Assembly (NCBI GenBank): GCA_027625915.1
Contig: JANTQA010000026.1
Coordinates: 7,254,001 to 7,318,000 of the forward strand
DNA length: 64,000 nt
Direction: 5' to 3'
Origin: Anaeramoeba flamelloides
Lineage: Eukaryota; Metamonada; Anaeramoebidae
In this document: piece by piece, positions 1 to 13,410 of the stretch
Numbering within the stretch: position 1 is the first letter of the stretch
How the letters are laid out: every line of letters starts with the position of its first letter
Translations under genes and position numbers: made by a program
The notes under the pieces: model-generated
Seen by the model: the letters and a program-made list of their open reading frames with translations, nothing else
Told to the model about the DNA's origin: nothing
Database searches by the model: none

Positions 1-2413
1 TTCATTTTTTTACTATTTTCAAATGAGTTATTTTTTTCTAAAGAATGTTACAAAATCCCTTCTTTTTCAAATACATAAGGTTACAAAATAACTCGAAAAT
101 TAGATTAAATCAAATTGAATTGATTGTATACAGAAAAAAGAATAAAAATAATTTTTTAACAATTAAGGTAATCACAATCTTTGGAAAGTAAAAAATTGAA
201 AAACTCTGTTATTGAACCATGGTTTGTCTAATAACCCATGTTTTTTTTTTTTTTTTTTGGTATATTTAAGAGGATTTTGATTCGGTTTCGAATCTTTGTT
301 GTTTTTTCTGCTCTATTTTAAATGTGATTATAATTATTGTTTTTTTTTTTTTTTAACGTCTTATAAAGTTCAAACTTAACATGGAAATGTTTAAAATTTA
401 GATTTCATTGGGGTTTAATATTTTCTTTACATGTATTTTAATGTTTATATTTTACATTTTCTTGTTTTTTTTTATCTTTTCAAAAGGAAAATTTTTTGAA
501 AAAATTTTTTTATGTTTGAAAACAAGAGAATTCTCTCAAAAACTTTTTTTTTTTTTTTTTTTTAACTTTAATATGTCCTTAATACAATTAAGCATTATTT
601 TTTTCCAATTAATATTTTTCTAAATCTAGTTTATAACTTAATTCAATTAACCACTGGGATAAATTTTTTTTAGAATAAAAACACTCTCAACTTTTGAATA
701 TCGAAAATATTTTTTGAAATTACTGTGCACTTTTTTATTTTTTTTTTAAAAAATTGGGGTTGTGAAAAGTTTGAAATCAAAGAATAAGTTAATATATCCG
801 AATTAGAATCCTTTTCGAGAGAGTTTATCTTTTAAATTTAATTTTTTTTGAATTTTACCATTTCAAACTAAAAAAAACATTTGAAGATTGAATTAGTCCC
901 TTTTGTGAAAAGAAAATTTCCATAATTTAGAATTTGTTTTAGTAAATGAGTTAAAACAAGATATTTTATATAAAAATATACATAAATTCAACTCTGAATT
1001 CAATTATTTTGGTAAAAAATGTTTTCAAGAAAAAGTTATATTGAAACTTTATTTATTTTTATTTTTTCATTTAGTTTTTTTAATTGTATTAATGGAAAGT
1101 ATTTGATCAGTTTTCCAGTTTTAGTGTTTTTTGGGTCTTAGGGAAATATTGTTGGGGATTTTTATAAAAAAATCCATATTCAAAATAAAAACTTCACCAA
1201 TGAATATATTCGATTTTTTTTTTTTTTTTTTTTTAAACACAAAACATAGAATTAATATTTTTTTAAAAACACAACTTTAATAAAAACAAACAACATTTGA
1301 AAACTTTAGAAGATTAAAACATTTTTAAACACCGATTATTGAACAGACTGTTGATAATTTAAAAATTAAAACATTTGAAAATAGTTTTAGTTGAAACTTT
1401 TGTAATTTGTCATAAATGTCAAGGATTATAGTAAAACCAAAGAAATTACTCTTTTTTTAAATTCTCCAAAATGACAATTAACTTTATGTTAATTTGAAAA
1501 ATTAAAAAAAAAAACATTTTTAGATTTTCTTGAGTTTATTTTTATTTTTAAAATTTATGAATTTCTGAATAAAACAGAAAAAATCAAAAAAACAACTGTT
1601 AATTTTTTTTAATTTTTCTTTTTATTAGAAAATCAAAATCTTTCAGAAACAGATACAAGAAAGAAAATAAAAAATAATATTAACTTTTCCAGAATTTCAT
1701 AAAATTGATTGAAATTAAGATTTCTTTTAATTCTTTTCAATTACCAAAAATAACATTACTTGAAGACATTGAACAGTACTTTGCAATAAACCCTACTATA
1801 ATAGTTTAAAATCACATTTATTTGGCCAAAGAAATGGTTTAAAAGATCCACTCCCAAATAAACCGAGATTTTCTAAATTAGGAAAACGCACAATAATGAA
1901 AAGATATATTTTTTTATTATTATTGTTGAGATTATTATTACTATTAGTATCGAATCTATCATATTTTAACAATTGTGGAAAAAATGGCGTAAAGGGTTAT
2001 ACTTATAAAATGACGTTAAAAATCATCATATTCCAAATGTTTTTTTATGTATTTCTTGTCAAAAATAAAATCCAAAAATTACATTGATCTTTAAAATCAA
2101 AATTTGACACAATTATAAATATTGTGTATTGTTAAAATTCCAGTTTTTACATTTTACAGAAAAATATAGAGTTCCATACATTTATCCAAATTTTTGTAAA
2201 ATTAAATGAATCCTCTATTTTGATTTTTTAGCTTGTATGGATTTTCTATATAAAATCTCTATGGTGAATACTCATCTCTATTTGAAAAATGATTATTTTT
2301 AAAAAAATTGAAAGATTGATGTGGACTAAACTATCTTTTGATTAAAAATATTATTACTCTCTTACGATAATTAGATATTAGATTTGCTCTAAGGGAAAAA
2401 TAAACCCAATTAA
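1..2413. other. Gene-free A/T-rich stretch
   Basis: No convincing gene. The stretch holds long T and A runs (for example near 241-258 and 1211-1234). Its short reading frames are rich only in Phe, Ile, Leu and Lys. No RNA gene or repeat was recognised. Confidence 0.5.
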
Positions 2414-2588
2414 ACTTTTAAAACACACATTTTCAATGAAATTTAAGTCATATAAAAAATCTCAAATTAAAGTACTAGATTCAGTTTCGAGTAAAAGAAT
2501 TTGTTTTAAAAAAAATTCTAAATTATGTGTCTTAATTTGAGATTTTTTTGTGCCTTAAATTTCGTTGAAACTTTGTACTTTAAAAGTG
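2414..2588. mobile_element. Small hairpin MITE (my label H)
   Basis: The ends are inverted copies of each other over about 60 bases: both arms read inward from ACTTTTAAA through GAAATTTAAG to AATCTCAAATTAA, with scattered mismatches. The whole unit would fold into one long hairpin with a short loop. It carries no coding capacity. This fits a non-autonomous foldback or MITE-like element; the superfamily cannot be told. Confidence 0.6.
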
Positions 2589-3068
2589 AAAATGACTGTA
2601 TATTTATTACTGGAAAACTTTATTTATCTCTAAAATTGTAAAAATCTATATTTTACAACATTAGTATTTATACTAGTAAATTTCAAAACATAAATTAATC
2701 CAAAATTTCTACATGTTCAATTTCTTCAATTTGAGATTTAAATTGAAAACATTGGTTAAAAGGGTTTTTTTTTGATTTTTTGGGGTGATATTTTTTCATA
2801 TCCACATGGAATTGTCTTTAATATTTTAACTATTGAATTGTTCAAGCTTGGTCAATTTTAATATCTGATATCTCTATTGATTAGTGAAAATTTAGTAAAA
2901 AAAAAAAATTAAAAATTTTCCTTTTAATTGACATTTTTGTATTTAAAATCGATTTACCATTTGTCAAAAAATGAAAAACATAGGGGAAAAAGTTCAATAC
3001 GATTTTTAATTGGCAAATAAACCGTTAAAAAGTCTTATATTGAAAAAAAAAACTTATATAAAAATAAC

Positions 3069-3495
3069 CCTTAATATGATTTTTAATTGTTAATATTAAG
3101 AAAATTCTTGTATAATTACTTTAATTTAAAAGTAAATCCGTTTTATAACTAAACAATTTTTTATGGAACCATTATAAAACCACCCAAATACCATAAAATG
3201 TGGTGTCTAGAGAATACCCAAGTAATTTTCTGATAACCTAGGTAGATGTACTTTTATTGAAAAACAATAGAGTTTTATTGAGGTTTGCTATGAATTTGGA
3301 AAAGGTTTATAATCTATTCTTGTTTTTTTGATTGATATGATGATTTTTGAACAATTTTAATTTCATAAAGCAATATTTTACTAAGCGGGATAGTTATAAT
3401 TTTACATTTTTGATTCTTTCAAAAAAATATTTGATTTCGAATATAAGAAATTATATGACAATTTCCTAATATTAACAATTAAAAATCATAAAAGG
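3069..3495. mobile_element. TIR element, repeat family C copy 1
   Basis: The left end (3069-3103) and right end (3462-3495) are near-perfect inverted copies built around TTTTTAATTGTTAATATTA. The interior is noncoding. The body from about 3190 is homologous to 46330-46635, so this is a dispersed non-autonomous element of about 430 bases. Confidence 0.65.
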
Positions 3496-3726
3496 GATAC
3501 TTTCATGCACTTTTTTTATTTTTTTAAAACTTAAAAAAGTATTAATAGAAGAAATCAATTAAATTGATTGAAAAATTCATTTATACTATCTTTTTCCAAT
3601 TAATATATAAAAATTTTCAATCAGTTCTCAAAAATATAACAGTCTTTATTTGCCTTAAAAAAAACCAAGATCTTAAAAAAATTAATAGGAGAAGACCATC
3701 TAAAGTAATACCTTTTTTCTTATTTT

Positions 3727-4746
3727 TACAATTTGTTAAATAACCCGTGTTGACTTCAATAATTTTTTTCAAACTTTTACTGTTGTTTTTTCAAAAATGT
3801 GTTTCTAAGTATTGTTTTTCAACTTTTTTAAAGTTGTTTTTTTTTTTTTTTATCTGTTGTTGAAATGAAAAATTTTCAAGAATATTTTTACTTTTAAAAA
3901 TGAAGCCTATCTAGATGATATTACTGTCATACGCTCAAGTCATAAAAGAAGAAATTTATATTCAAAGTTTTCTAAAATATTGTTTCTGTTATAGTTTGAT
4001 TGAAAAATTGAAAGATCTTGTTATAATCAATGAAAATTGATCTTTTAAGAGATTTAATTTCCTCTTATCATTTAAATAGTTGAAAATGAATTGATTTATA
4101 AATAATTTGGTCATTGGCCGTGTTCTTGTAGAATTTTAACCAGATAAAATATTGGCTATTTAAATTTTTGATTCAATATGAAATATTCTTTCATTGAGGA
4201 TTCATATCTCACCCAATAAAGGAAAAAAAAGAATGAAAACCAATAAATAAAGTCAAAAAATTACTAAAGATGATTGGAAGACGATAGGTTAAAGCAAAAA
4301 ATGAAAATGAAATGAAATTTTTGTCTATTTATTTTTCTCAAAAAACTTTGAAAAAATGAAATCATTTTTACAAATATGGATAGATCCAATAAAAAAGGTT
4401 TTAAGAAACTCTTTTTATCTATTTATTGATTTTTTTATTATTCAAATTGAAAGATTTGGTTGTTGTGGATTTTGGTGTTGTTTTGTTTAAGTTTGGTTGA
4501 ATTGGATCTCTTTTAGTATGAGATTGGACTTGAAGGTTGTAGAAAAACACTTTGATAATATAATACATTGTACATATTTAAGAATTGAAAGTATAGTTAA
4601 AATGTACTATATTTTTTCGTAAAACACAAAATTAAAACCAAAAACCACAGTTCAAGAAAAAATAAACACATTTAAAAAAAAAAAAGCACAAATAATTTTC
4701 AAAAACACAAATTAAAACTTCGACACGAGTTATTTAACAAACTGTA
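3727..4746. mobile_element. TA-flanked TIR element, about 1 kb
   Basis: Inverted ends start just inside TA dinucleotides at 3727-3728 and 4745-4746. The shared core is TTTGTTAAATAAC followed by CGTGT with few mismatches. The ends resemble the TIR of the element at 50688-52381 (GTAAATAACC, GTGTTGAC), so the two are related. A TA flank with such TIRs fits a Tc1/mariner-like non-autonomous element. No transposase frame is seen. Confidence 0.6.
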
Positions 4747-4764
4747 TTTTCGTAATTGTCCAAT

Positions 4765-5775
4765 TTGGATTAAAACCTAAACAAGAAAAAACAGAAATTA
4801 CTCAAGATTTATCAAAGATTAAATATTTGGGAATTTATTGGGAAAAATTTCACATTTAGTCTATAATCTGAAAAGGGCAAAAGAAACTTATAACAGTTCT
4901 AAACAATTATTCAATAATAATTTACTAACAAATAATTTAAAAATTAGATAATTTAAAACTTTTATATTAAGTCAATTAACATATGGATTGGAAATATATA
5001 ATTATAAAATAGCAACCCTCAACTATTAAAACTCTTGGATTAATACACGTATTACTGAAATATAAAAAAATAAACAGAAATAAACCAGTTCTTATCTATA
5101 AAACAGAATTAAATTCGAAAATTTGGTAATATCAATAAATAAAAAGAAATTCAAATTCAAATTCAAAAATAAATTAAAAAAATCTATCTCTACCCTATCT
5201 GGAAAAATTAATAAAATTTAATCAAAGAATAAACAATAAAATTAACTGGAAGTCGGAGAGTTTAAACTTTCGTAAAAAAGAAATTTATAATTATAATTAT
5301 AATGTGTTGTTGAATTCTACCAGTTGGAAGTTCCAAAAATATTTCGCAATAATTAAAAACCCAAAAAAATTTATTTATTAATCAAAGATATTTAAGTTAT
5401 CCATCAAGTTCAATAATTCTAAAATTCAGAACATTTACCAACTGCTTAAATAGATATTATTATGTAATAAATAAAAATTCAAATAAATTTTGTCCTTTAT
5501 GTTTAAAATACGAACATAAGGAAATAATAGAAAATATTGATAACTTTTTATGGGTATTTCCTTCGTATGAAAATGATAGTTTAATTTTTCTGAAAAAGTT
5601 AAAAGAATTAAATTTTAATGAAATAATTTTAAATTATGATAGCTTAAAATTATTTTCTTTAATTAATAATCGTAAAATCTATGATTTTAAGCTTAAATTT
5701 CTGAAAGAGAATTAGTTTAAGGGCAATCTTAGAGTGTAATTTACACTTCCTCCTCAATAAAATAAAAAAAAACAA
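4765..5775 (+). mobile_element. Decayed LINE 3' half
   Basis: Broken plus-strand frames give non-LTR reverse-transcriptase features. Near 4825 there is a KYLGI-like segment and near 4975 an LTYGLEIY-like segment, both typical of the RT palm/thumb boundary. At 5490-5600 lies the terminal zinc-finger segment (CPLC then NFLW). In this copy the His and last Cys of the Cys-Cys-His-Cys set are replaced by Asn and Phe. The element ends with the palindrome AGTGTAATTTACACT at 5733-5747 and an A-rich tail. Many stops and shifts make it an old copy. Confidence 0.75.
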
Positions 5776-7140
5776 AATGTATTTTCTAAAGAAAAAAAAA
5801 TAAATTAAATCTCAAAATGTCCAAAATAAAGAGATCCAAATTATTAAACTCAAAATTATCATGATCAAATTATCTTGTGAAATCTTGTTTTTTTTTTTGC
5901 TAATTATGACAATAGTTGCATAAATACTTTGTGGAATCTCAAATAAATTTTTATCAATCTTACTGTTAATTGCGAAATAAAAGAATCAAAATTTCCATTT
6001 AACTTTACATAAAAAAATCAAATTCTAAGAATTAAAATAAATAATCAAACTAAACCCAATCCTAAAAGTTATTACATAATTTTAGTTTCTTTTTAGTATT
6101 TAAAAATTTGAACTATTACATTTATAAATCTAATTTTGGAAATATGAATGAAAATTTTGTTCTATTTATTTTGTGAGAAATAGTAAAAAGAAAATGATTA
6201 TATTATTTTCAATCAAACACAATATAAATTTCTGTTTCATATCGGAATTTTTCATTTGGTTTTAGAGATCGCAAAATTATCCAATTTTTTCAGCATATTT
6301 TTTTTTTTTTGATTGATCAGACAAAAGAAAAACCTAAAACCAAAATGATATTCTTAGAAAAACTGTTACGGTGTTGAATCCTTCATTTTGTATTTATTTA
6401 TTTATTTTTTCTTTTTTAAATTCATCTTGTTTTTCATTTTCAGTAATGCTACCAATGAAAAATTGTGTTGAACTTTTTTTCCAAATGGTTAATTTTTTTG
6501 AAACAATCAAGACAAATAATGACAGTTAAACATGTAACAATTTTTTTGAAAGGATGAATAGACTCATTTTTTAAGGCCAGAATCGTGTCAGGCAATAAAG
6601 AAAGAACTTTTTTCAGTATATAAATAATTAAATTCACCTTCTATTTAATAGTTTAGTGATGTGATCTGTTTAAATACACAAAAAATTCTTTGGTGTTTGT
6701 GTTTCAACAAAAAAGGTATAGGAATTTTTTCGTACTGTTTTTTTGTTATCACTATTATTGTAAAATTAATCATTTACTTGAAATTTTGATAGATTTACTT
6801 AATTAGTTGTTTAGTTTCACTGAAACTGTAGATTTCTGTTGATTTATATTTTTACTCTTCTGTTTGTTTACTCTTAAAAAAAAATATATTTCAACAAACC
6901 TACATAATGACATAGGCAATGAATCTTTGAAAAATTCAATCAAATTACATGTTGTTCAACACTCAATTTTTGAAGAAAAATCGTTTTACTCTTTTTTTTG
7001 GGTATTATTTAATTTAAAAACAATTTTTTGAATTTTAAAATCATTTTTTAACTTTATACTGTTTCTAAACAGACAAAGCATTTAAAATTTTTTATTATAT
7101 ATAATATTAATAATTGGAACTATCCAACTAATCAATAACA
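5776..7140. other. Intergenic, no gene recognised
   Basis: A/T-rich DNA leading to the PB1-UBA gene. A 62-codon minus frame at 6449-6637 has fairly balanced composition but no recognisable domain and no splice context, so it is not called. The last 60 bases before 7141 are very A/T-rich and probably hold the promoter, but no defined element stands out. Confidence 0.4.
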
Positions 7141-8235
7141 ATGACAGAATTTATGAGCGTAGAAAAAAACAAAAGTACAACAAGTATCTCCGTCAAGGTC
7201 TTTTTTGATCAAGAATTCAGAAGATTTTCTGTTTCTGGCAAAACCACATACAACGAATTGTGTGAACTTTTGCAACAGATCTTTAATATTGATATGAAAG
7301 AAAACAAGTTCACACTAAGATACAAAGATGACGAAGAAGAATTTGTTCTCTTTTCTTCTGATCTTGAACTTGATGAAGCACTTTCATTTGCAAAACAAAA
7401 TAACCCACCTATTTTACGATTGTTTTTGACAAAAGACTACAAAGAAGTCGAAATCGAAGAAGAAGAAGAAGAAGAAGTAAAAGAAGAAGAAGAAGAAGAA
7501 GAAAAAGAAGAAGAAGAAAAAGAAAAAGAAAAAGAAAAAGAAAAAGAAGAAGAAGAAAAAGAAGAAGAGGAAAAAGAAAAAGAAAAAGAAGAAAACTTTG
7601 AACAATGCAAAGGATTTGGAAGAGGATTTGGACGTGGCTTTGGAATGAGAGGAATGGGGAGAGGATTTGGACATAAACATGGGCTCCCTTTTGGTCATCA
7701 TCACCATCATCCTTTCGGACACCATTTCGGACACCATTTCGGACACCATTTTGGACACCATTTTGGACCTAAACACGGGCACCCTTTTATTCATCATCAC
7801 CATCATCCTTTCGGACACCATCACGGCCACCATTTCGGACCTAATCATGAACACCCTTTTGGAATGGACTGTCCAATGAGCTTTGGCATGAGGGGAAGAG
7901 GAAGGGGAAGTGGAAGTGGGTTTGGTAAAGGATTTGGAGGTGGCTTTGGAATGAGAGGAATGGGGAGAAGGTTAGGCAAAATCCAAAAAAAACAAATTAG
8001 AAATGAAAAAATGGAATTCAAAAAACAACTCAGAGAACAAAAAAAGCTCTTCAAAAAGGAACTTAAAGATCAAAAAAGGCAAAGAAATCTTAACAAATAT
8101 AGCGATTATGAAGATCAATTAGATACACTTTCTAGTTTAGGATTTGAAAACCGTGAATACAATTACCATTTATTAATTTCTTTTAATGGTGATATCGAAA
8201 AAACACTTAATTTTCTTTTAAACGAGCAAAACTAA
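7141..8235 (+). CDS. PB1-UBA scaffold protein with acidic and Gly/His-rich middle
   Basis: Single exon, 364 residues. Residues 16-97 form a PB1 domain close in pattern to p62/SQSTM1: Lys19 in strand 1, FRRFS at 26-30, and an acidic OPCA-type loop, YKDDEEEF followed by FSSDLEL (61-77). Having both the basic and the acidic face predicts head-to-tail self-assembly. About 104-155 is Glu/Lys only. About 158-285 is low complexity: RGFG/MRGMG repeats flank His-rich FGHH repeats, which could bind metal ions. About 290-320 is a basic helix and 322-362 looks like a UBA domain (LSSLGF and a final LNFLL helix). PB1 plus C-terminal UBA is the autophagy-receptor layout (p62, NBR1), but no ZZ domain or clear LIR is seen, so an autophagy role is inference. 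The start is the first ATG, in A-rich context (aacaATG). Confidence 0.8.
   Translation: MTEFMSVEKNKSTTSISVKVFFDQEFRRFSVSGKTTYNELCELLQQIFNIDMKENKFTLRYKDDEEEFVLFSSDLELDEALSFAKQNNPPILRLFLTKDYKEVEIEEEEEEEVKEEEEEEEKEEEEKEKEKEKEKEEEEKEEEEKEKEKEENFEQCKGFGRGFGRGFGMRGMGRGFGHKHGLPFGHHHHHPFGHHFGHHFGHHFGHHFGPKHGHPFIHHHHHPFGHHHGHHFGPNHEHPFGMDCPMSFGMRGRGRGSGSGFGKGFGGGFGMRGMGRRLGKIQKKQIRNEKMEFKKQLREQKKLFKKELKDQKRQRNLNKYSDYEDQLDTLSSLGFENREYNYHLLISFNGDIEKTLNFLLNEQN
7724..7830 (+). repeat. 12-bp tandem repeat coding for FGHH
   Basis: The unit TTCGGACACCAT (with TTTGGACACCAT variants) is repeated head to tail about four times. The flanking His-codon block CATCATCACCATCATCC appears at 7696 and again at 7792, so the His-rich part of the PB1-UBA protein grew by internal duplication. 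It is far more G+C-rich than its surroundings. Confidence 0.85.
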
Positions 8236-9350
8236 ACTACAAAAATTTACGAACTAATATCGAAATCATTCTAATCTTTTTTTTTTTTTTACATGATCCT
8301 TTTTCTCTTCTCTATTTTTATTTTTTCAGCTTTTTATGTGTTTTTTTATTGATCTTATTGTGAACTTTTTTTTATTTTATTTTTTGAGCCAAAATTTTTA
8401 TTAGTTTGTGAAAAACTCTCTTTTTTTTTTAAAAAAATTATATTTTTACTCACTAACTTTATTTTTGTCCTTTGGTACTATTAATCATTACAAACAGACA
8501 ATAAATAATGAACTTTTTAAAAAATTTTGTTTTAAATTTTCGTTTTCTTAATCATCTTATTGTAGAGGTTTTGTACACTTTTACACAAGTTCCGATCAAA
8601 ATTATTTATTGAATTTATTGAAAAAAATCAAAATTACTAATTTAATAAATTTTAAATTTGATTTTAATTTTCTATATTTCTTTTCATATTTCTTTTTCTT
8701 TTTTTTGAACCCTATCTCCCATTTTTTTTTAAATTTGATTTTCAAAAAAAAAATCAAAAAACCTTAGGAATAAAAAAAAAAAAATAAAAATCTATAATTC
8801 CAATGTAATACCTTTTAGACGGTTCCAATCTTTATCTGTCAAAAATTTTTTGTTTTTTTAACTTATTTTCATTTTAAGTTTTGTAATTATTAAAACAAAT
8901 ATTATGAAAAAATTAGTACTATTCTTAATTTGAATTTTTAAAACATTTTTATTATAGTTGTAAAATATTTTGTTATTGTATATTTGCCATAATTAAAAAG
9001 ATTCTTCTACCATATACTTATTAATTATTTTTTATTAAATATTTTTTTTAAAAAAATATTTTCTAGAAACAATTATTGGCAAGTTGAAAAGTTTCAAACT
9101 CAAAATAAGAATATCAGTGAGTAATACACTTAGAACTATTATTTGTGAAAACCAAACCTTATTTTTTAAAAAAATATTAAAAAAAAAACACCAATCTTCA
9201 ATTTGAACTAAAAATCGGGTTTGTGATCCCTATGAACATCGATTCTTAGGATATAACATCTGGTTAAAATTATACCTTTTCTACATTGGGAAAATATATT
9301 ATAGGCTGTATAAAATCTCACCCAATTTGTGGAAACTATCGTTATACCAA
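8236..9350. other. Intergenic downstream of the PB1-UBA gene
   Basis: T-rich tracts follow the stop codon (8278-8291) and are plausible 3'-end signals, but no polyadenylation motif can be fixed in such A/T-rich DNA. No gene or repeat recognised. Confidence 0.4.
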
Positions 9351-10622
9351 TAGAGGTTTTGATGATAACATACTTAATTCACGATAAAGTTACAAAAATC
9401 GCGATAATTTCCATCAAATCGCGATAATGTCAGAAAATCGCGATATTCAATATTATCGCGATAATATAACAAATCACGATAATTTTATAAAATAGCGATA
9501 ATTATTTAAAAATCGCGATAAATGCCAAAATATCGCGATTAAAAAGTAATCACGATATAATAGTTGATGGGTTTTTGGGCTAATTGAGAAATATTAAAAC
9601 AAAAAAATTTTTTTTGATCAAAAATTAGATTTGGTGAAAAAAAGTCATTCTTTGAAAAAACAACAAAAAAGATACTTGATCCAATCAAGGATCAGATCAA
9701 AGAGTTTTATTGTGTTTTCGTTTAATTTTTTCGCAAACCTATTGATCCTTTAAAATCAACAACAATAAGAACTAAAGAGAAATAACTATTTTTTCAGTTA
9801 ATCATGGTGTTGTAAATTGCGTTGAATAAAAAGAGCTTCTAAATCAACCAACTCTTTATCTGTTCTTTAAAGAATGTGTTCTTGGGTTAAAACATTTTCA
9901 ATATTCTCCTAAAGCTAAAAGGGGTTAATAAACTTTTCAAAAGCTTTCACAACACCATTGTCAGATGATCACCAATTATTCAGATTTTTTATAGATTTGT
10001 CTTCTTTTTTTTCTTTTTCTTCTTTAAGCATCTCTGCATTGGATAGAAAACACAATTAGTGCTTAGAGGTTTTTGTTTGACCGATCACCAATAAGAAGGA
10101 AACTTATTCTTTATTCTTTTTTGCTATTTAAAATTGTGAAGGTAACAACCCCATTGTAAGAAAACACACCTATCTTATATTCAAGTGTATTGTTGAAATG
10201 GATAATTATTAGTTTGATCAAAAAATTTGTTTGAGATTTTATATTTTGTTAAAAAAAAAAATCAAAATAAATTTTCTGTTTCCACTACAAACCAAACTCA
10301 TTCCCTTCAAAAAAGTTTTTCTGTCTTTCAAAACTTTCAAATACTTGAAGAAAGTTCACAACTCTTACAAACACTTTTAAACATTTATTAAAGGGGAAAA
10401 GTGTTGTAAAAGTCTAAAGACTTTGTAAAAGTCAAGAGAATTTTTTTAAGGTGATTTCAAAAAAATACTTTTTCATTTTTTAGCGATAATCTGAATATCG
10501 CATAATGTTGAATATTGCGATTTTATGAATATCGCGATAAAGTTGGACTAATCGCGATTTTAAATAACATCACGATTTTATTGTTAATCTCATGATAATA
10601 TATGTTATCATCAAAACCTCTA
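9351..10622. mobile_element. TIR transposon with ATCGCGAT subterminal clusters
   Basis: Perfect inverted ends of 22 bases: 9351-9372 begins TAGAGGTTTTGATGATAAC and 10601-10622 is its reverse complement. If the terminal TA is the target duplication, the TIR is 20 bases and fits a TA-inserting superfamily. Inside the left end the palindrome ATCGCGAT occurs at 9398, 9418, 9437, 9455, 9512 and 9532. Inside the right end it occurs at 10531 and 10551. One- or two-base variants (CACGATA, AGCGATA) are interspersed at both ends. About 9790-10010 holds a decayed minus-strand coding patch with several stops. Such subterminal arrays normally bind transposase in hAT- or MULE-like elements; the assignment here is inference. 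Confidence 0.75.
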
Positions 10623-13410
10623 ATATATAGAAGAAATCATACCCAATACAACAATGGATCTATCTTAAATTCATGCTTTAACTAATAGGAATATTTTTTT
10701 CTGAGATTTTCAAGGTTTTCCAGATAAAAAGAATTGATAAAAATTAAATATATAACCCCATTCTTCAAAATTATGATAAAACAAATAAAGTACTTAGACT
10801 TCTTGCTTTTCTTTAAATATATTTATTTTCAAATCTAAATTAAAATTATAAACGAATAAAACCTCAAATTTGTGAAAATTATCTCCCAACTTTATAATAG
10901 ATAAAAAGTAAAGAAAAAGAGAATATTTAGTTTCCAATATATTGTTTTTTACAAGAATAAATTTCGACAGAAGGTTGATATTTTCAATTAATTAGATATT
11001 TTTTGGAATTTCTATTTAAATTCTAAATGAAAAAAAAAACAATAGCTTATTTTTTTTCTTTTAATATTATTAAACATAATAGCTTATCCAAAATTCAAAA
11101 ATCTTAAATTTGAGCGCAATTGTAATTCTAAACCCCTCTTTGAAACAGTACATTAATGTAAAAATATTTATATTCTGTTAATACCAAATATTAAGAATCA
11201 AAATAATACCAGCATTCATTTTTTTTTATGGCCAAGTTGAAAAAATGATAAAAAATAACATTTTCCTACGAATATTAAAAGTACTTATTTCCAGAAAAAT
11301 ATCTTTGCTACTGGTGATGGAAGAAATGACAATTAAACTCTAAATGCCATTTTACTTAAATTTCTCCAAAGGCAATTTAAGTGTAAAAATTAATATTTCT
11401 CAATTGTTCAAGGATTTGACATACCCATTTTTTTTATGTTTAATAAGCAAAAGCAAAAAATTGAAAAGAAAAAAGGAGAAAAGAAAAATAAAAAAAAAAA
11501 GAAATTCATGAATGATTTATAAGATGCAATTGGTAAAAAAAATAAATAAGAAACCAATTCTATCTTTAAACAAGATCTTCCATAATCACATCCATCATAC
11601 TTCTGATTGATTTAATAATTTTAAAATTAACTAGGAATGTTCTCTTCGCGATCTAAGTTTAATTGTTGTAATTTCTTTCTTTCTTTTTTTTATAATCTGA
11701 TTTACAATAAATCTTTGGTTATTTTTAGTCCTTGTTTTTCTTTTTTCTTTTCTAGTTTCTAATACTTTTGTGTTTCAGTATCTCGGTATTAGTAAGTAAC
11801 AGCTTGATCTTTTTCCTTTGTAACTCTTCTCTCCTTTATAAAGAAGATTCTGTCATCTAAAAAATAGAAAAAAAAAATAAAAAAGATCTTTGCTAGATGG
11901 TACTCTACCTTTTTTAAGTATTATTGCACCCCCATCTCATTCTTTAATATTTAAATGAAATATTTTTTGGTTAAAGTATCTAAATATTAAAAATAGAAGA
12001 GTTGGGTGTCTAGAAGAAATGTGAATTTTCCTTCGAGCTTTTTTAACCAGTTATATTTTTTACTAAAAAAAAAAAAATAGAATTCAAAAAGTGTTGTAAT
12101 AAGCAAGTGATAATTATTTCAAGAGTATAAATAGTGTCAAAAAAATACGTTTTTAAAAATGTTGTAATTTAAATAAAGTTAATTTTTAATTTGAGGTAAT
12201 TATTTTTTATACTTTGATTAAAAAATACTAAAAATTTGTCTAGTTTTAATGATCTAAAAAAAAAAAAATGAATAAAAAAACTTTATAGATTTATTTTTAT
12301 TTTTTTTCAAGTAATTTATTGAAAATCCTGATATTTCCATAAATAATAACTCACACTATTTGATTCATTAAATCTACAACAAGTAAAATATTCTTTTTCT
12401 TTCTGGAAGCAGTATATATCTCACTATCAAGAAAAACTTATATCTTAATTTTGACAACTACACACAAATAAATAGAGACACAAAAATTATTCAAAACAAG
12501 CCAAAAGACCCCCTGCATAAATAATAATATTTATATATCTACAAATTACAATTCAAAAAAAGATTTTGTATTTCTATTAATCTTATTTTTATTATTGTAA
12601 GTAAAGAATTAATTCAAACAATATCCTATCAAAATACTAGAAATTGAAACTTGATGGGGATGATTTTTTCTATTATATCACAATTATTAAAAAGATTTTT
12701 TAGATTTTTTTGGTGGTATAATATTCATAAATTTGGATATATTTCATTTCTCGGCCATTAGATGATTTTGGTGATTGAAAATAAATATCACTCCTTCCAA
12801 AATACCGTAACCACAGTGACTCTAAACTCAATTTGAATATTGGACTGTTAATTATTTTATTGATTCGTATTTTATTCAGAACAAATCGAAAATTGTGGTT
12901 TTAATCGTTTCTTAAAAAAATTTTAAGAATAAAGATTCTGACTATATTTAGAATTGTTGGTAAATTATTTTAACAGAATTTCTAAATTCTAAAACAAAAA
13001 TGTGTTCAAAACTTTGAGTATTTCTTTTAAATACTTTTGGAATTTTAAGAATTGATCTTGAGAATTCTGCAGAAAAACCCACTTGAATTATCATAAAAAT
13101 ATATGAAAAACCTTCTCGGCCTTAAATAATTAAAAAAACAACAGAAACAAAATAAAATTAAAATCTGAGAAAAGATCAAAATTTCAAAATTCCTGAATTT
13201 TTCATTAGTAAGGAGTTTTACATTGGTTACAAAAGAAACTAACCTAAATATTCCTTCAAAGAAATTTCATTTTTTTTGAGAATTTCACTTCGGACAATTT
13301 TTAAAAAAAACAACTTTTTTTTTTTATAAAAATCCAAACAAAAACAAACCCCAATTAAAAATCAAATTCCTTTTTCATAATTAAACAACTTCAACCTTTT
13401 TAGGAAAAAA
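10623..13410. other. Long intergenic region, no gene recognised
   Basis: About 2.8 kb of A/T-rich DNA without a supportable reading frame. The part at 11640-11880 is slightly more mixed in composition, but I see no tRNA boxes or known RNA motif in it. The last 100 bases before 13411 are a plausible 5' region for the FAD synthetase gene. Confidence 0.4.
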